DNA of 34,909 nucleotides. It comes from DATJBC01 sp035515515 (GTDB taxonomy: Bacteria; Actinomycetota; Acidimicrobiia; Acidimicrobiales; UBA8190). The first letter of the stretch is position 1, and each line of letters opens with the position of its first letter. Location: assembly GCA_035515515.1 (NCBI GenBank), contig DATJBC010000027.1, forward strand, positions 1 through 34,909, given 5' to 3'. Both the position numbers and the translations under genes were made by a program. Shown here in pieces: positions 15,541-23,662 of this stretch. The notes beneath the pieces were generated by a model that saw only the letters and a program-made list of their open reading frames with translations, had not been told where the DNA came from and made no database searches.

Positions 15541-15951
15541 GTGGACAGAACGCTGGTGATCTGCAAGCCCGACGCGGTCGAGCGCGGGCTCGTGGGCGAG
15601 CTCGTGGGGCGCCTGGAGCGCAAGGGGCTGCGCCTGGTGGCGCTGGAGCTGCGCACCATCGACGTCGCCACGGCCGAGGCCCACTACGAGGAGCACCGGG
15701 GCAAGCCCTTCTTCGAGGAGCTGGTGGCCTTCATCACGCGCTCACCGGTGGTGCTGGTGGTGGTGGAGGGGCCGCCCGACACCTGGCGCATCGTCCGCAC
15801 CATCATGGGACCCACCAACCCCGCGGAGGCCCCCCCGGGGACGATCCGCGGGGACCTCGGCACGGTGCTCGCCGAGAACCTGATCCACGGGTCCGACTCC
15901 GCCCCGTCGGCGGCACGCGAGATCGGCATCTTCTTCCCCGCCCTGGGCTAG
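15541..15951 (+). CDS. ndk: Nucleoside diphosphate kinase
   Basis: The 136-residue protein transfers phosphate between nucleoside tri- and diphosphates through a phosphohistidine. The active-site segment is ENLIHGSDS, with the catalytic His. It opens with RTLVICKPDAVERGLVGE, a normal beginning for this family. GTG 15541 gives the standard length; no Shine-Dalgarno is seen and the promoter hexamer is 10 nt upstream. Confidence 0.97.
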   Translation: MDRTLVICKPDAVERGLVGELVGRLERKGLRLVALELRTIDVATAEAHYEEHRGKPFFEELVAFITRSPVVLVVVEGPPDTWRIVRTIMGPTNPAEAPPGTIRGDLGTVLAENLIHGSDSAPSAAREIGIFFPALG

Positions 15952-15969
15952 GACGCGCCGGCACAACAG

Positions 15970-15984
15970 GTGGCCAACGGCCAC
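15970..15984. terminator. Small hairpin downstream of ndk
   Basis: GTGGCC and GGCCAC are perfect inverted repeats with a 3-nt loop. The hairpin lies 19 nt after the ndk stop and just before the mreB promoter. No T-tract follows, so a terminator role is uncertain. Confidence 0.3.
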
Positions 15985-15995
15985 GCGGCGTCGCC

Positions 15996-16024
15996 TTGTG
16001 GCCTCGGGAACCGTCCCCTAGCCT
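15996..16024 (+). promoter_or_regulatory. Putative mreB promoter (TTGTGG-N17-TAGCCT)
   Basis: TTGTGG at 15996-16001 and TAGCCT at 16019-16024 are separated by 17 nt, the best -35/-10 pair here. The predicted leader to the mreB start is about 75 nt, longer than for neighbouring units. Confidence 0.5.
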
Positions 16025-16104
16025 GGGCCCCGACCCCCAGCACGGGCGGGTGCCGCTCGACGCCGGCGACGGCCCCCGCTTCCAGGATGAGGTGGACCTG
16101 CGCC

Positions 16105-17136
16105 ATGGCGGACAACCGGTTCTTCCTCCTCGGCCGCGACATGGCCGTGGACCTCGGCACGGCGAACACGCTCGTCTACGTGCGCGGCCGCGGCATCATC
16201 CTGAACGAGCCCTCGGTGGTGGCCGTCAACGTCAAGGACGGGCGGCCGCTGGCGGTGGGGGCCGAGGCCAAGCGGATGATCGGGCGCACCCCGAGCCACA
16301 TCCAGGCCATCCGGCCGCTCAAGGACGGCGTGATCGCCGACTTCGAGATCTGCGAGAAGATGCTGCGCTACTTCATCCAGCGCGTGCACCAACGGCGCTT
16401 CGCCAAGCCGCGCATGGTGATCTGCGTCCCCTCGGGCATCACCGGCGTGGAGCAGCGGGCGGTGATGGAGGCGGCCGAGTACGCCGGGGCCAGGAAGGCC
16501 TACATCATCGAGGAGCCCATGGCGGCCGCCATCGGCGCCGGGCTCCCCGTGCACGAGCCGACCGGCAACATGGTCGTGGACATCGGCGGCGGCACCACCG
16601 AGGTGGCCGTCATCTCCCTGGGCGGCATCGTCACGAGCCAGTCGGTGCGCATCGGGGGCGACGAGCTCGACGAGGCGATCATCTCCTACATCAAGAAGGA
16701 GTACAGCCTCGCCCTGGGCGAGCGCACCGCCGAGGAGATCAAGATCGCGCTGGGGTCGGCCTTCGCCCTCGAGGAGGAGCTGCACGCCGAGATCCGGGGC
16801 CGGGACCTCGTGACCGGGCTGCCCAAGACGGTGGTGGTCTCCACCGAGGAGATCCGCAAGGCGATCGACGAGCCCGTGTCGGCCATCATCGACGCCGTCA
16901 AGGTGACGCTCGACAAGACCCCGCCCGAGCTCGCCGCCGACATCATGGAGCAGGGGATCGTGTTGACCGGCGGGGGCGCCCTGTTGCACGGGCTCGACGC
17001 GCGCCTCCAGGAGGAGACGGGCATGCCCATCGTGGTGGCCCGGGACCCCCTCAACTGCGTGGCCATCGGGAGCGGGCAGTGCCTCGAGGAGTTCGAAGCC
17101 CTCAAGCAGGTCCTGATCACGTCCTCCGCCGGGTGA
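16105..17136 (+). CDS. mreB: Rod shape-determining protein MreB
   Basis: The 343-residue bacterial actin homologue has MAVDLGTANTLVYV (phosphate 1), MVVDIGGGTTEVAVISLGG (phosphate 2) and VLTGGGALLHGLD (adenosine motif). It forms membrane-associated filaments that guide lateral wall synthesis, together with the downstream MreC, MreD and PBP2. I chose ATG 16105 because MADNRFFLLGRDMAVDLG is the normal length before the first motif, with GAGG about 10 nt upstream. An in-frame ATG at 16087 would add MRWTCA. Confidence 0.97.
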   Translation: MADNRFFLLGRDMAVDLGTANTLVYVRGRGIILNEPSVVAVNVKDGRPLAVGAEAKRMIGRTPSHIQAIRPLKDGVIADFEICEKMLRYFIQRVHQRRFAKPRMVICVPSGITGVEQRAVMEAAEYAGARKAYIIEEPMAAAIGAGLPVHEPTGNMVVDIGGGTTEVAVISLGGIVTSQSVRIGGDELDEAIISYIKKEYSLALGERTAEEIKIALGSAFALEEELHAEIRGRDLVTGLPKTVVVSTEEIRKAIDEPVSAIIDAVKVTLDKTPPELAADIMEQGIVLTGGGALLHGLDARLQEETGMPIVVARDPLNCVAIGSGQCLEEFEALKQVLITSSAG

Positions 17137-17247
17137 CCGGCGCCCGCGCCAGGCGCGGCGCCCGCATCGACCACCACGGCCAGGACCCCCGGCACCCCAT
17201 CCCCCCCGGACGCGGCGTCGCCGAGTCGTCCTGAGGGTGGTCGGGGG

Positions 17248-18093
17248 GTGCCGCTGCGGACACGACGGTCGCGGCGGACCCGCCGCGGGCTGACGCTGGT
17301 GGTCCTCCTGGCGGTGTCCATCGCCGTCATCACCCTGGACTACCGGGGCCAGGCGCACGGGTCGATCTCGTGGGCCAAGCGCGCCGCGCACGACGCCTTC
17401 GCCCCGGTCCAGGACGCCGTGGACGACGTGGCCCGGCCCGTGGGCAGCTTCCTGGCGGGGGCGGTGCACGGCTCGTCGCTCGAGGACCAGAACGCCGACC
17501 TCCAGCGCGAGATCGGCGCGCTGCGACGCCAGGCGCTGGCCGGCCAGGCGACGCGCAGCGCCCTGCGCGAGCTCGAGATCCTCGACAACCTCCCCTTCGC
17601 CGGCGGCATCCCCACGGTGACGGCGCGGGTCACCGCCTTCAGCCCGTCGGACTTCGCGGCGACCATCCAGCTCGACCGGGGGACCACCAGCGGGGTGGCG
17701 GTGGGCATGCCGGTGGTGGGCGGGGCGGGGCTCGTGGGCCAGGTCACCGAGACGTGGTCGTCGGGCTGCACCGTGCGCCTCGTGACCGACGTCGACTCGT
17801 CGGTGGGGGTGCGCTTCGGCGCCCACGGGGACCTGGCCCTGGTGCAGGGGGCGGGGCTGGGCAAGGCGCTGGCGGTCAACCTGGTGACGCCGGGCACCGC
17901 CCTGCACAAGGGCGAGGTGCTCACCACGAGCGGCCTCCAGAACGCCCAGTTCCCGCCGGACATCCCCGTGGCCCGGGTGACGTCGTTCTCCTCCACGCCC
18001 TCGGCCACCCAGGAGGCGGTCAAGGCGGCGCCCCTCGACAACCTGTCGATCCTGCAGTACGTGGACGTGCTGCAGTGGCAGTCGGCGCCATGA
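17248..18093 (+). CDS. mreC: Rod shape-determining protein MreC
   Basis: The 281-residue protein has a very basic cytoplasmic N-terminus, one transmembrane helix at about residues 14-30 (LTLVVLLAVSIAVITL), a coiled-coil segment around 75-115 (SLEDQNADLQREIGALRRQA) and a C-terminal beta-rich extracytoplasmic domain. This is the standard MreC layout. It links MreB to the periplasmic elongation machinery. The GTG start has purine-rich GAGGGTGG upstream. Its TGA overlaps the ATG of mreD. A 111-nt spacer without recognisable features separates it from mreB. Confidence 0.93.
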   Translation: MPLRTRRSRRTRRGLTLVVLLAVSIAVITLDYRGQAHGSISWAKRAAHDAFAPVQDAVDDVARPVGSFLAGAVHGSSLEDQNADLQREIGALRRQALAGQATRSALRELEILDNLPFAGGIPTVTARVTAFSPSDFAATIQLDRGTTSGVAVGMPVVGGAGLVGQVTETWSSGCTVRLVTDVDSSVGVRFGAHGDLALVQGAGLGKALAVNLVTPGTALHKGEVLTTSGLQNAQFPPDIPVARVTSFSSTPSATQEAVKAAPLDNLSILQYVDVLQWQSAP

Positions 18094-18614
18094 CGGTCTC
18101 CGACGCGGCGCGCTCCACCCTCGTCATCGTGGTGGTGCTGGTCGTCCAGCACACGCTGCTCGACACCGTGCGGGTGGGGGGCGCCCACCCCGACGCCATG
18201 GTGCTGCTGCCCATCGCCGCGGGCTACGCGGCGGGGCCCGAGCGCGGCGCGGTGTTCGGGTTCGTGGCGGGGCTGGTGGCGGACCTGTTCCTGCCCACCA
18301 CCTACGGCCTGTCCGCCCTGGTGGGCAGCCTGCTCGGCTTCGGCACGGGGCTCGCCACCCAGGGCCTGGTGCGCAGCTCGTGGTGGTTGCCGCCGGTGGT
18401 GGCGGCCGCCGCGACGGCCGCCGGGCTGGGCGGGTACGCGATCCTGGGGGCCGTGCTGGGCGACCCCGGGATGGTGCGCTCGTACCTGGCACCGGCCCTG
18501 GTCGTGGCCACCCCGGCCGCGGCGGTGCTGGCCCTGCCCGTCGTCCGCTTCGTGTCGTGGGCCCTGCCGCCCCGGGCCACCGTGCACGGCCCGGCCGGGG
18601 GCGGCACGCGATGA
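18090..18614 (+). CDS. mreD: Rod shape-determining protein MreD
   Basis: The 174-residue, strongly hydrophobic protein has about five membrane segments. The segment AVFGFVAGLVADLFLPTTYGLSALVGSLLGF is typical of MreD in content and position. It is an integral membrane partner of MreC. ATGA overlaps join it to mreC upstream and mrdA downstream, so the three genes are probably translationally coupled. Confidence 0.88.
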   Translation: MTVSDAARSTLVIVVVLVVQHTLLDTVRVGGAHPDAMVLLPIAAGYAAGPERGAVFGFVAGLVADLFLPTTYGLSALVGSLLGFGTGLATQGLVRSSWWLPPVVAAAATAAGLGGYAILGAVLGDPGMVRSYLAPALVVATPAAAVLALPVVRFVSWALPPRATVHGPAGGGTR

Positions 18615-20968
18615 GGCTGCGCCGGCGCCGCCTGGCGCTCATCCTGCGCAGCGCCGACACCCCGCGCCGCCCGCCCCGCCCGCCCCGCCAGGCCAGGGGG
18701 CTCGTGGGGCGCCTGCGCCACCCCCTGCGGGGCACCCACTTCTACCCGCGCCCCAAGGCCCCCAAGGCGGGCCGCACCACCGGGCCGCGCGGGCCGCGCA
18801 TGCACCCCCGCAAGTCGGTGGTGGACCGGGTGAAGTCGGTGAGCGAGCCGTCGGTGCCGCGCACCGTGGTGCGCCTGCGGGTGCTCGGGCTCCTCGTGCT
18901 GGCGCTGTTCTCGCTCATGTTCATCCGGCTGTGGTACCTGCAGGTGCTCGACACCTCGGCCTACTCGCAGACCGTCACGGCCAACCAGATCCGGCCCGTC
19001 GAGGTGCCCGCCCCGCGCGGCCTCATCCTCGACCGCGCCGACGGCGTCATGGTGGGGGACCAGGTGACCCGGGACATCACGCTGTCGCGCGTGTCGGCCC
19101 AGCAGCACCCCGCGGTGGTGGGCCAGCTGGCCGCCCTCCTGGGCATCGCGCCGGCGCAGATCCAGGCGGACCTGGCCAACGTCCAGTACAGCCTGTACAA
19201 GCCGGTCCCCATCCTCCAGAACGCGCCCTTGTCGGACGTGCTCTACATCGGCGAGCACGCCTCGATGTTCCCCGGCGTGTCCGCCGTGGCCGACACCAAC
19301 CGCACCTACCCGCTGGGGGAGAACGGGGTGCAGATGCTCGGCTACGTGGGCCAGATCACGAGCGGCCAGCTCGCCGGGCACCAGTCCCAGGGGTACCAGC
19401 TCGGCGACCTCTACGGCCAGAGCGGCCTCGAGGCGCAGTACCAGCAGGCGCTGCGGGGCCAGCCCGGGGTGGACAAGGTCGAGGTGGACGCGCACGGCCA
19501 GGTCGTGGGCAGCCTGGGCGAGACGCCCCCCCGGCCCGGCGACGACGTGGTGACCAACGTCGACAGCGGGCTCCAGCAGACGCTCCAGCAGGCGCTCGAC
19601 ACCGAGATCGCCTCCCTGCACGGGGCGTCCAAGAGCGGGGCGGCGGTGGCGCTCGACCCCCAGACCGGGGCGGTGCTGGCCCTCGTGTCGTCGCCCACCT
19701 ACGACCCCACGTGGTGGACCAACGGCATCTCGGCCGCCCACTACCACCAGATCGAGTCCACCGGCGCCCTCAACAACAACGCCATCCAGGGCCTCTACAC
19801 GCCGGGGTCGACCTTCAAGCTGGCCACGGCCACGGCCGCCCTGCAGACGGGGCTCATCTCGCCGCGCTTCGTCTACAACGACACGGGGCACTACACCATC
19901 CCGGGCTGCAAGAGCGGCGGCGCGGGGTGCGCCACCTACCACGACTTCGACGGCGAGGCGGCCGGCCCGGTGAACGTGTCGCAGGCGCTCACGGTGTCGA
20001 GCGACATCTTCTTCTACAACCTGGGCGTGCAGTTCTGGGACCAGCAGAGCCGCTACGGCAAGGTGCCCATCCAGAGCGCCGCCAACGCGCTCGGCTTCGG
20101 GGACGTCACGGGCATCGACCTCCCCGACGAGACGCACTACGCCCGCGTGGACTCCCCGAGCGTGGTGCAGCGCGAGCACGCCCAGGACCCCAAGGACTAC
20201 CCCAACGCCGGGTGGTTCACGGGGAACAACCTCGAGCTGGCCTTCGGCCAGGGCGGCACCGTCATCACCCCGCTCCAGCAGGCGGTGGCCTACGCCACCT
20301 TCGCCAACGGCGGGACCCGCTACGTCCCCCAGGTGGCCGCCGGGCTGGTGGGCTCCACGGGCAAGGTGGTGCGCACCGTCGCCCCCCAGGTGGCCGGGCA
20401 CGTGTCGTACGGCGCCGCCAACTACCAGGCCATGCTGAGCGGCTTCGAAGGCGTGGTGGACAGCCCCAAGGGGACGGCGTCGGGCGCCTTCGCCGGGTTC
20501 CCGCTGCAGGCGTTCCCGCTGGCGGGCAAGACGGGGACGGCCACGACCAACGAGCAGCAGCCCAACTCGTGGTTCGTGGGCTGGGGGCCCCTGCCCCACC
20601 CGACCTACCTGATCGCCGTGGTGGTCCAGGGCGGCGGGCAGGGCGCGCTGGCGGCCGCCCCCGTCGTGCGCCAGGGCTTCGACTACCTGGTGGCCCACCC
20701 CGAGTCGCCCGTGCGCCTGGCCGCCCCGGCGAGCACCACCACGACCACCGCCGCCCCGGCCTCGTCCACCACGACCACGGGCGCGGGGACGGCGCGCCAC
20801 GCCGGCGGCGGCGCCCCGGCGACGTCGTCCACCACCACGAGCACCCTCCCGGCCCGCCACGCCACCACCACGGCGGCCGCCCCCGGGACGGCGGGCACGA
20901 CGGGCACGGCGGGTCCGGCCGCCGTCCCCCGCTCCCGGCGCCTCCGGGCGCCACCAGGGGGCCTCTAG
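18611..20968 (+). CDS. mrdA: Penicillin-binding protein 2, class B transpeptidase
   Basis: This 785-residue peptidoglycan transpeptidase has a basic cytoplasmic N-terminus of about 92 residues, one transmembrane helix at about 94-113 and the PBP dimerisation domain starting EVPAPRGLILDRADG. The catalytic domain carries Ser400-Thr-Phe-Lys403, Ser463-Ser-Asp465 and Lys640-Thr-Gly642. The last ~80 residues are a Thr/Ala/Ser/Pro-rich tail (runs such as STTTTT), likely disordered and extracytoplasmic. The family is commonly 600-650 residues, so both ends are extended. ATG 18611 overlaps the mreD stop. Its product should crosslink lateral wall with MreBCD. The usual partner rodA is not next to it. 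Confidence 0.95.
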   Translation: MRLRRRRLALILRSADTPRRPPRPPRQARGLVGRLRHPLRGTHFYPRPKAPKAGRTTGPRGPRMHPRKSVVDRVKSVSEPSVPRTVVRLRVLGLLVLALFSLMFIRLWYLQVLDTSAYSQTVTANQIRPVEVPAPRGLILDRADGVMVGDQVTRDITLSRVSAQQHPAVVGQLAALLGIAPAQIQADLANVQYSLYKPVPILQNAPLSDVLYIGEHASMFPGVSAVADTNRTYPLGENGVQMLGYVGQITSGQLAGHQSQGYQLGDLYGQSGLEAQYQQALRGQPGVDKVEVDAHGQVVGSLGETPPRPGDDVVTNVDSGLQQTLQQALDTEIASLHGASKSGAAVALDPQTGAVLALVSSPTYDPTWWTNGISAAHYHQIESTGALNNNAIQGLYTPGSTFKLATATAALQTGLISPRFVYNDTGHYTIPGCKSGGAGCATYHDFDGEAAGPVNVSQALTVSSDIFFYNLGVQFWDQQSRYGKVPIQSAANALGFGDVTGIDLPDETHYARVDSPSVVQREHAQDPKDYPNAGWFTGNNLELAFGQGGTVITPLQQAVAYATFANGGTRYVPQVAAGLVGSTGKVVRTVAPQVAGHVSYGAANYQAMLSGFEGVVDSPKGTASGAFAGFPLQAFPLAGKTGTATTNEQQPNSWFVGWGPLPHPTYLIAVVVQGGGQGALAAAPVVRQGFDYLVAHPESPVRLAAPASTTTTTAAPASSTTTTGAGTARHAGGGAPATSSTTTSTLPARHATTTAAAPGTAGTTGTAGPAAVPRSRRLRAPPGGL

Positions 20969-20971
20969 ACT
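20966..20971 (+). promoter_or_regulatory. Putative -10 element (TAGACT), overlapping the mrdA stop
   Basis: TAGACT begins with the mrdA stop codon and lies 10 nt before the ATG at 20982. No Shine-Dalgarno sequence lies between. Confidence 0.5.
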
Positions 20972-20981
20972 CGGCCGGAAC

Positions 20982-22952
20982 ATGACCTCCCTGTGGCCAC
21001 GCATCGAGCCCCTGTTGGCCCAGGTCACCAAGCCCGCCCGCTACATCGGCGGTGAGCTGGGGGCGCGGCGGCCCGAGCACGGTGCGGGGCGCGTGGCCTG
21101 GCTGCTCGTCTACCCCGACACCTACGAGATCGGGCTGCCCAACCAGGGCCTGCAGATCCTCTACGAGATCCTCAACGACCGCCCCGACGCCGTGGCCGAG
21201 CGCGCCTACGCGCCGTGGACCGACATGGAGGCCGCCATGCGGGCGGCCGGGGTGCCCCTGTTCTCCCTGGAGGGGGCGCTGCCGGCCGGGGGCTTCGACA
21301 TCCTGGCCTTCAACCTGGCGGCCGAGCTCACCTACACCAACGTGCTCAACCTGGTGGACCTGGCCGGGGTGCCCGTGCGCCGGGCGGGGCGCGCCGCCAC
21401 CGACCCCCTCGTGCTGGCCGGGGGGCACTGCGCCTTCAACCCCGAGCCGCTCGCCGACTTCGTCGACGCCTTCGTCATGGGCGACGGCGAGGAGGTGGTG
21501 GGGGAGATCACCGCCGTGGTGGCGGACTGGCGCCGGCAGGGGGCCACGGACCGTGGCGAGGTGCTGCGGGCCCTGGCGCAGGTGCCCGGGGTGTACGTGC
21601 CCGCCTGCTACGAGCTCGTGGAGGGCGCCGGCGGCAGGCTGGCGGTGCGCCCCGCGGTCCCCGAGGCGCCCGAGCAGGTGGAGAAGCGCACCCTGGCCGA
21701 CCTGGCCCGCTGGCCCTACCCGACGGAGCAGCTCGTCCCGCTCATCGAGGTGGTCCACGACCGGCTCAACGTCGAGGTGTTCCGGGGGTGCACCCGGGGG
21801 TGCCGCTTCTGCCAGGCGGGGATGATCACCCGCCCCGTGCGGGAGCGCCCCGCCGCCCAGGTGCGCGCCATGGTGCAACGGGGGCTGGAGCGCACCGGCT
21901 ACGACGAGGTCTCGCTCACGTCGCTGTCGAGCGCGGACTTCTCGGGCATCGAGGACGTGGTGTCGTCGGTCATCAACGACCCGCAGTGCTCGGGCCAGGT
22001 GTCGGTGAGCCTGCCCAGCCTGCGCGTGGACGCCTTCACCGTGGGGCTGGCGGCCGAGATCCAGAAGGTGCGGCGCACCGGGCTCACGTTCGCCCCCGAG
22101 GGCGGCACGTGGCGGATGCGCCAGGTGATCAACAAGCTCATCCGCGAGGAGGACCTCTACGCCGCCGTGGACGCCGCCTTCTCCCAGGGGTGGCGGCGCG
22201 TCAAGCTGTACTTCCTCATCGGGCTGCCCACCGAGACCGACGAGGACGTGCTGGGCATCGCCCGGCTCGCCGCGGCGTGCGTGGCCATCGGCCGGCGCCA
22301 CCACCCCCACGTGACGGTGACGGCGTCGGTGGGCGGTTTCGTGCCCAAGCCGCACACACCGTTCCAGTGGTTCGGCCAGGACACCGTGGGCGAGCTGCGC
22401 CGCAAGGTCGGGCTCCTGAAGGACGCCGTGCGGGGCACGCGCGGGCTGTCGTTGCGCTGGCACGACCCCGAGGCCACCTTCGCCGAGGGGCTCCTCAGCC
22501 GGGGCGACCGCCGCATGGGGGCGGTGGTCGAGCACGTGTGGCGGGCGGGCGGGACCTTCCAGGAGTGGTCGGAGCACTTCGACCTCGGCCTGTGGACCGA
22601 GGCCCTGGCCGCCGCGGGCCTCGACGGACATGACGTCGTGCACCGCCACCGCGCCGGGGACGAGGCCCTGCCCTGGGACCACGTCTCGGCCGGGCTGCAC
22701 CGCGACTTCCTGTGGCAGGACTTCCGCGACGCCCTGGCCGAGCACGGCCTCGAGGACTGCCGCTGGACGCCGTGCTACGACTGCGGGGCCTGCACGGGGC
22801 TGGGGGTCGAGCACATGGTGGCCTCCCCGGTCCCGCCCGCGGGCGGCAGCCAGGGCACCGGCCAGGACCTGTCCGGCGCGGGCCGCGTGCCGGTGCACTT
22901 CCTGGGCACGCCGGGCGCGCCCCGGGTGCCGGAGCCGGTGGGCGGGCCATGA
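20982..22952 (+). CDS. Radical SAM protein, TIGR03960-like, function unknown
   Basis: The 656-residue protein begins with a B12-binding-like domain (VYPDTYEIGLPNQGLQILYEILN, then GGHCAFNPEPLADFVDAFVMGDGE). The radical SAM core has Cys270-x3-Cys274-x2-Cys277 in FRGCTRGCRFCQAGM, which should hold the [4Fe-4S] cluster that cleaves S-adenosylmethionine. The C-terminal part has a further CYDCGAC cysteine group near residue 600, perhaps a second metal site. The family is widespread and uncharacterised. Its ATGA overlap with the DUF2344 gene suggests the two act together, as is common in other genomes. Confidence 0.9.
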   Translation: MTSLWPRIEPLLAQVTKPARYIGGELGARRPEHGAGRVAWLLVYPDTYEIGLPNQGLQILYEILNDRPDAVAERAYAPWTDMEAAMRAAGVPLFSLEGALPAGGFDILAFNLAAELTYTNVLNLVDLAGVPVRRAGRAATDPLVLAGGHCAFNPEPLADFVDAFVMGDGEEVVGEITAVVADWRRQGATDRGEVLRALAQVPGVYVPACYELVEGAGGRLAVRPAVPEAPEQVEKRTLADLARWPYPTEQLVPLIEVVHDRLNVEVFRGCTRGCRFCQAGMITRPVRERPAAQVRAMVQRGLERTGYDEVSLTSLSSADFSGIEDVVSSVINDPQCSGQVSVSLPSLRVDAFTVGLAAEIQKVRRTGLTFAPEGGTWRMRQVINKLIREEDLYAAVDAAFSQGWRRVKLYFLIGLPTETDEDVLGIARLAAACVAIGRRHHPHVTVTASVGGFVPKPHTPFQWFGQDTVGELRRKVGLLKDAVRGTRGLSLRWHDPEATFAEGLLSRGDRRMGAVVEHVWRAGGTFQEWSEHFDLGLWTEALAAAGLDGHDVVHRHRAGDEALPWDHVSAGLHRDFLWQDFRDALAEHGLEDCRWTPCYDCGACTGLGVEHMVASPVPPAGGSQGTGQDLSGAGRVPVHFLGTPGAPRVPEPVGGP

Positions 22953-23638
22953 GGGTGCGCGTCCGCTTCACCAAGCTCGGGCGGGTGCGCTGGACCAGCC
23001 ACCGCGACGTGGCCCGCATGTGGGAGCGCGCCCTGCGGCGCGGGCGGGTGCCGGTGGCCTACACGGCGGGCTTCACGCCCCGGCCCCAGCTGAGCTTCGG
23101 GCTGGCCCTGCCCACGGGGTGCGAGTCGCTGGCCGAGTACCTCGACGTGGCCCTCACCGACGACGTCGACCCCGCGGCGTTGGCCGGGGGCGTGAGCCCG
23201 CTGCTCCCCGAGGGCGTCGACGTGGACGCCGCCGGCGTGCTCGACCCCGGGGCGCGCTCGCTCCAGGAGGACGTCACCGCCTGCGCGTGGGACGTCGAGG
23301 TGCCCGGGGTGAGCCGGGAGGCGCTCGAGGCGGCGTGCCGCCGGGCGCTCGAGGCCGAGCACCTGCCCGTGGCGCGCGAGCGCAAGGGCCGCGTCGTGAC
23401 CGATGACCTCCGCCCCTCGGTGCGCATGCTGGCGTGCCGGGAGGGCCCCCGAGGTGCGCAGCTCCAGGCCGAGCTGTCCACCCAGCCGCGCGGTGTCCGG
23501 CCGTCCGAGCTCGCCCAGGCGCTGGGCGTCGAGCTCGGGCTCGCCCGCAGAACCTGTCAATGGATCGAACGCGACGGCTCCCGCTGGGAGCCGCTCTCGG
23601 CCGGCCCCGTGGCCGCCGCAGGGGTGCACGCGTCGTGA
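22949..23638 (+). CDS. TIGR03936 / DUF2344 family protein
   Basis: The 229-residue protein opens with VRVRFTKLGRVRWTSHRDVARMW and continues AYTAGFTPRPQLSFGLALPTGCESLAEYLDV, the conserved part of DUF2344. In some bacteria this domain is fused to the radical SAM protein encoded just upstream. The basic, Arg-rich N-terminal half could bind RNA, but this is a guess. ATG 22949 overlaps the stop of the radical SAM gene. The RNase E/G gene follows after 24 nt. Confidence 0.9.
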   Translation: MRVRVRFTKLGRVRWTSHRDVARMWERALRRGRVPVAYTAGFTPRPQLSFGLALPTGCESLAEYLDVALTDDVDPAALAGGVSPLLPEGVDVDAAGVLDPGARSLQEDVTACAWDVEVPGVSREALEAACRRALEAEHLPVARERKGRVVTDDLRPSVRMLACREGPRGAQLQAELSTQPRGVRPSELAQALGVELGLARRTCQWIERDGSRWEPLSAGPVAAAGVHAS

Positions 23639-23662
23639 GCAGTACGAGAAGGGATTGTCCCC

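Noticed and set aside
15949..15954. TAGGAC at the ndk stop considered as a further stop/-10 overlap
   Set aside because: The sixth base is C rather than T, and no start codon follows at the right distance.
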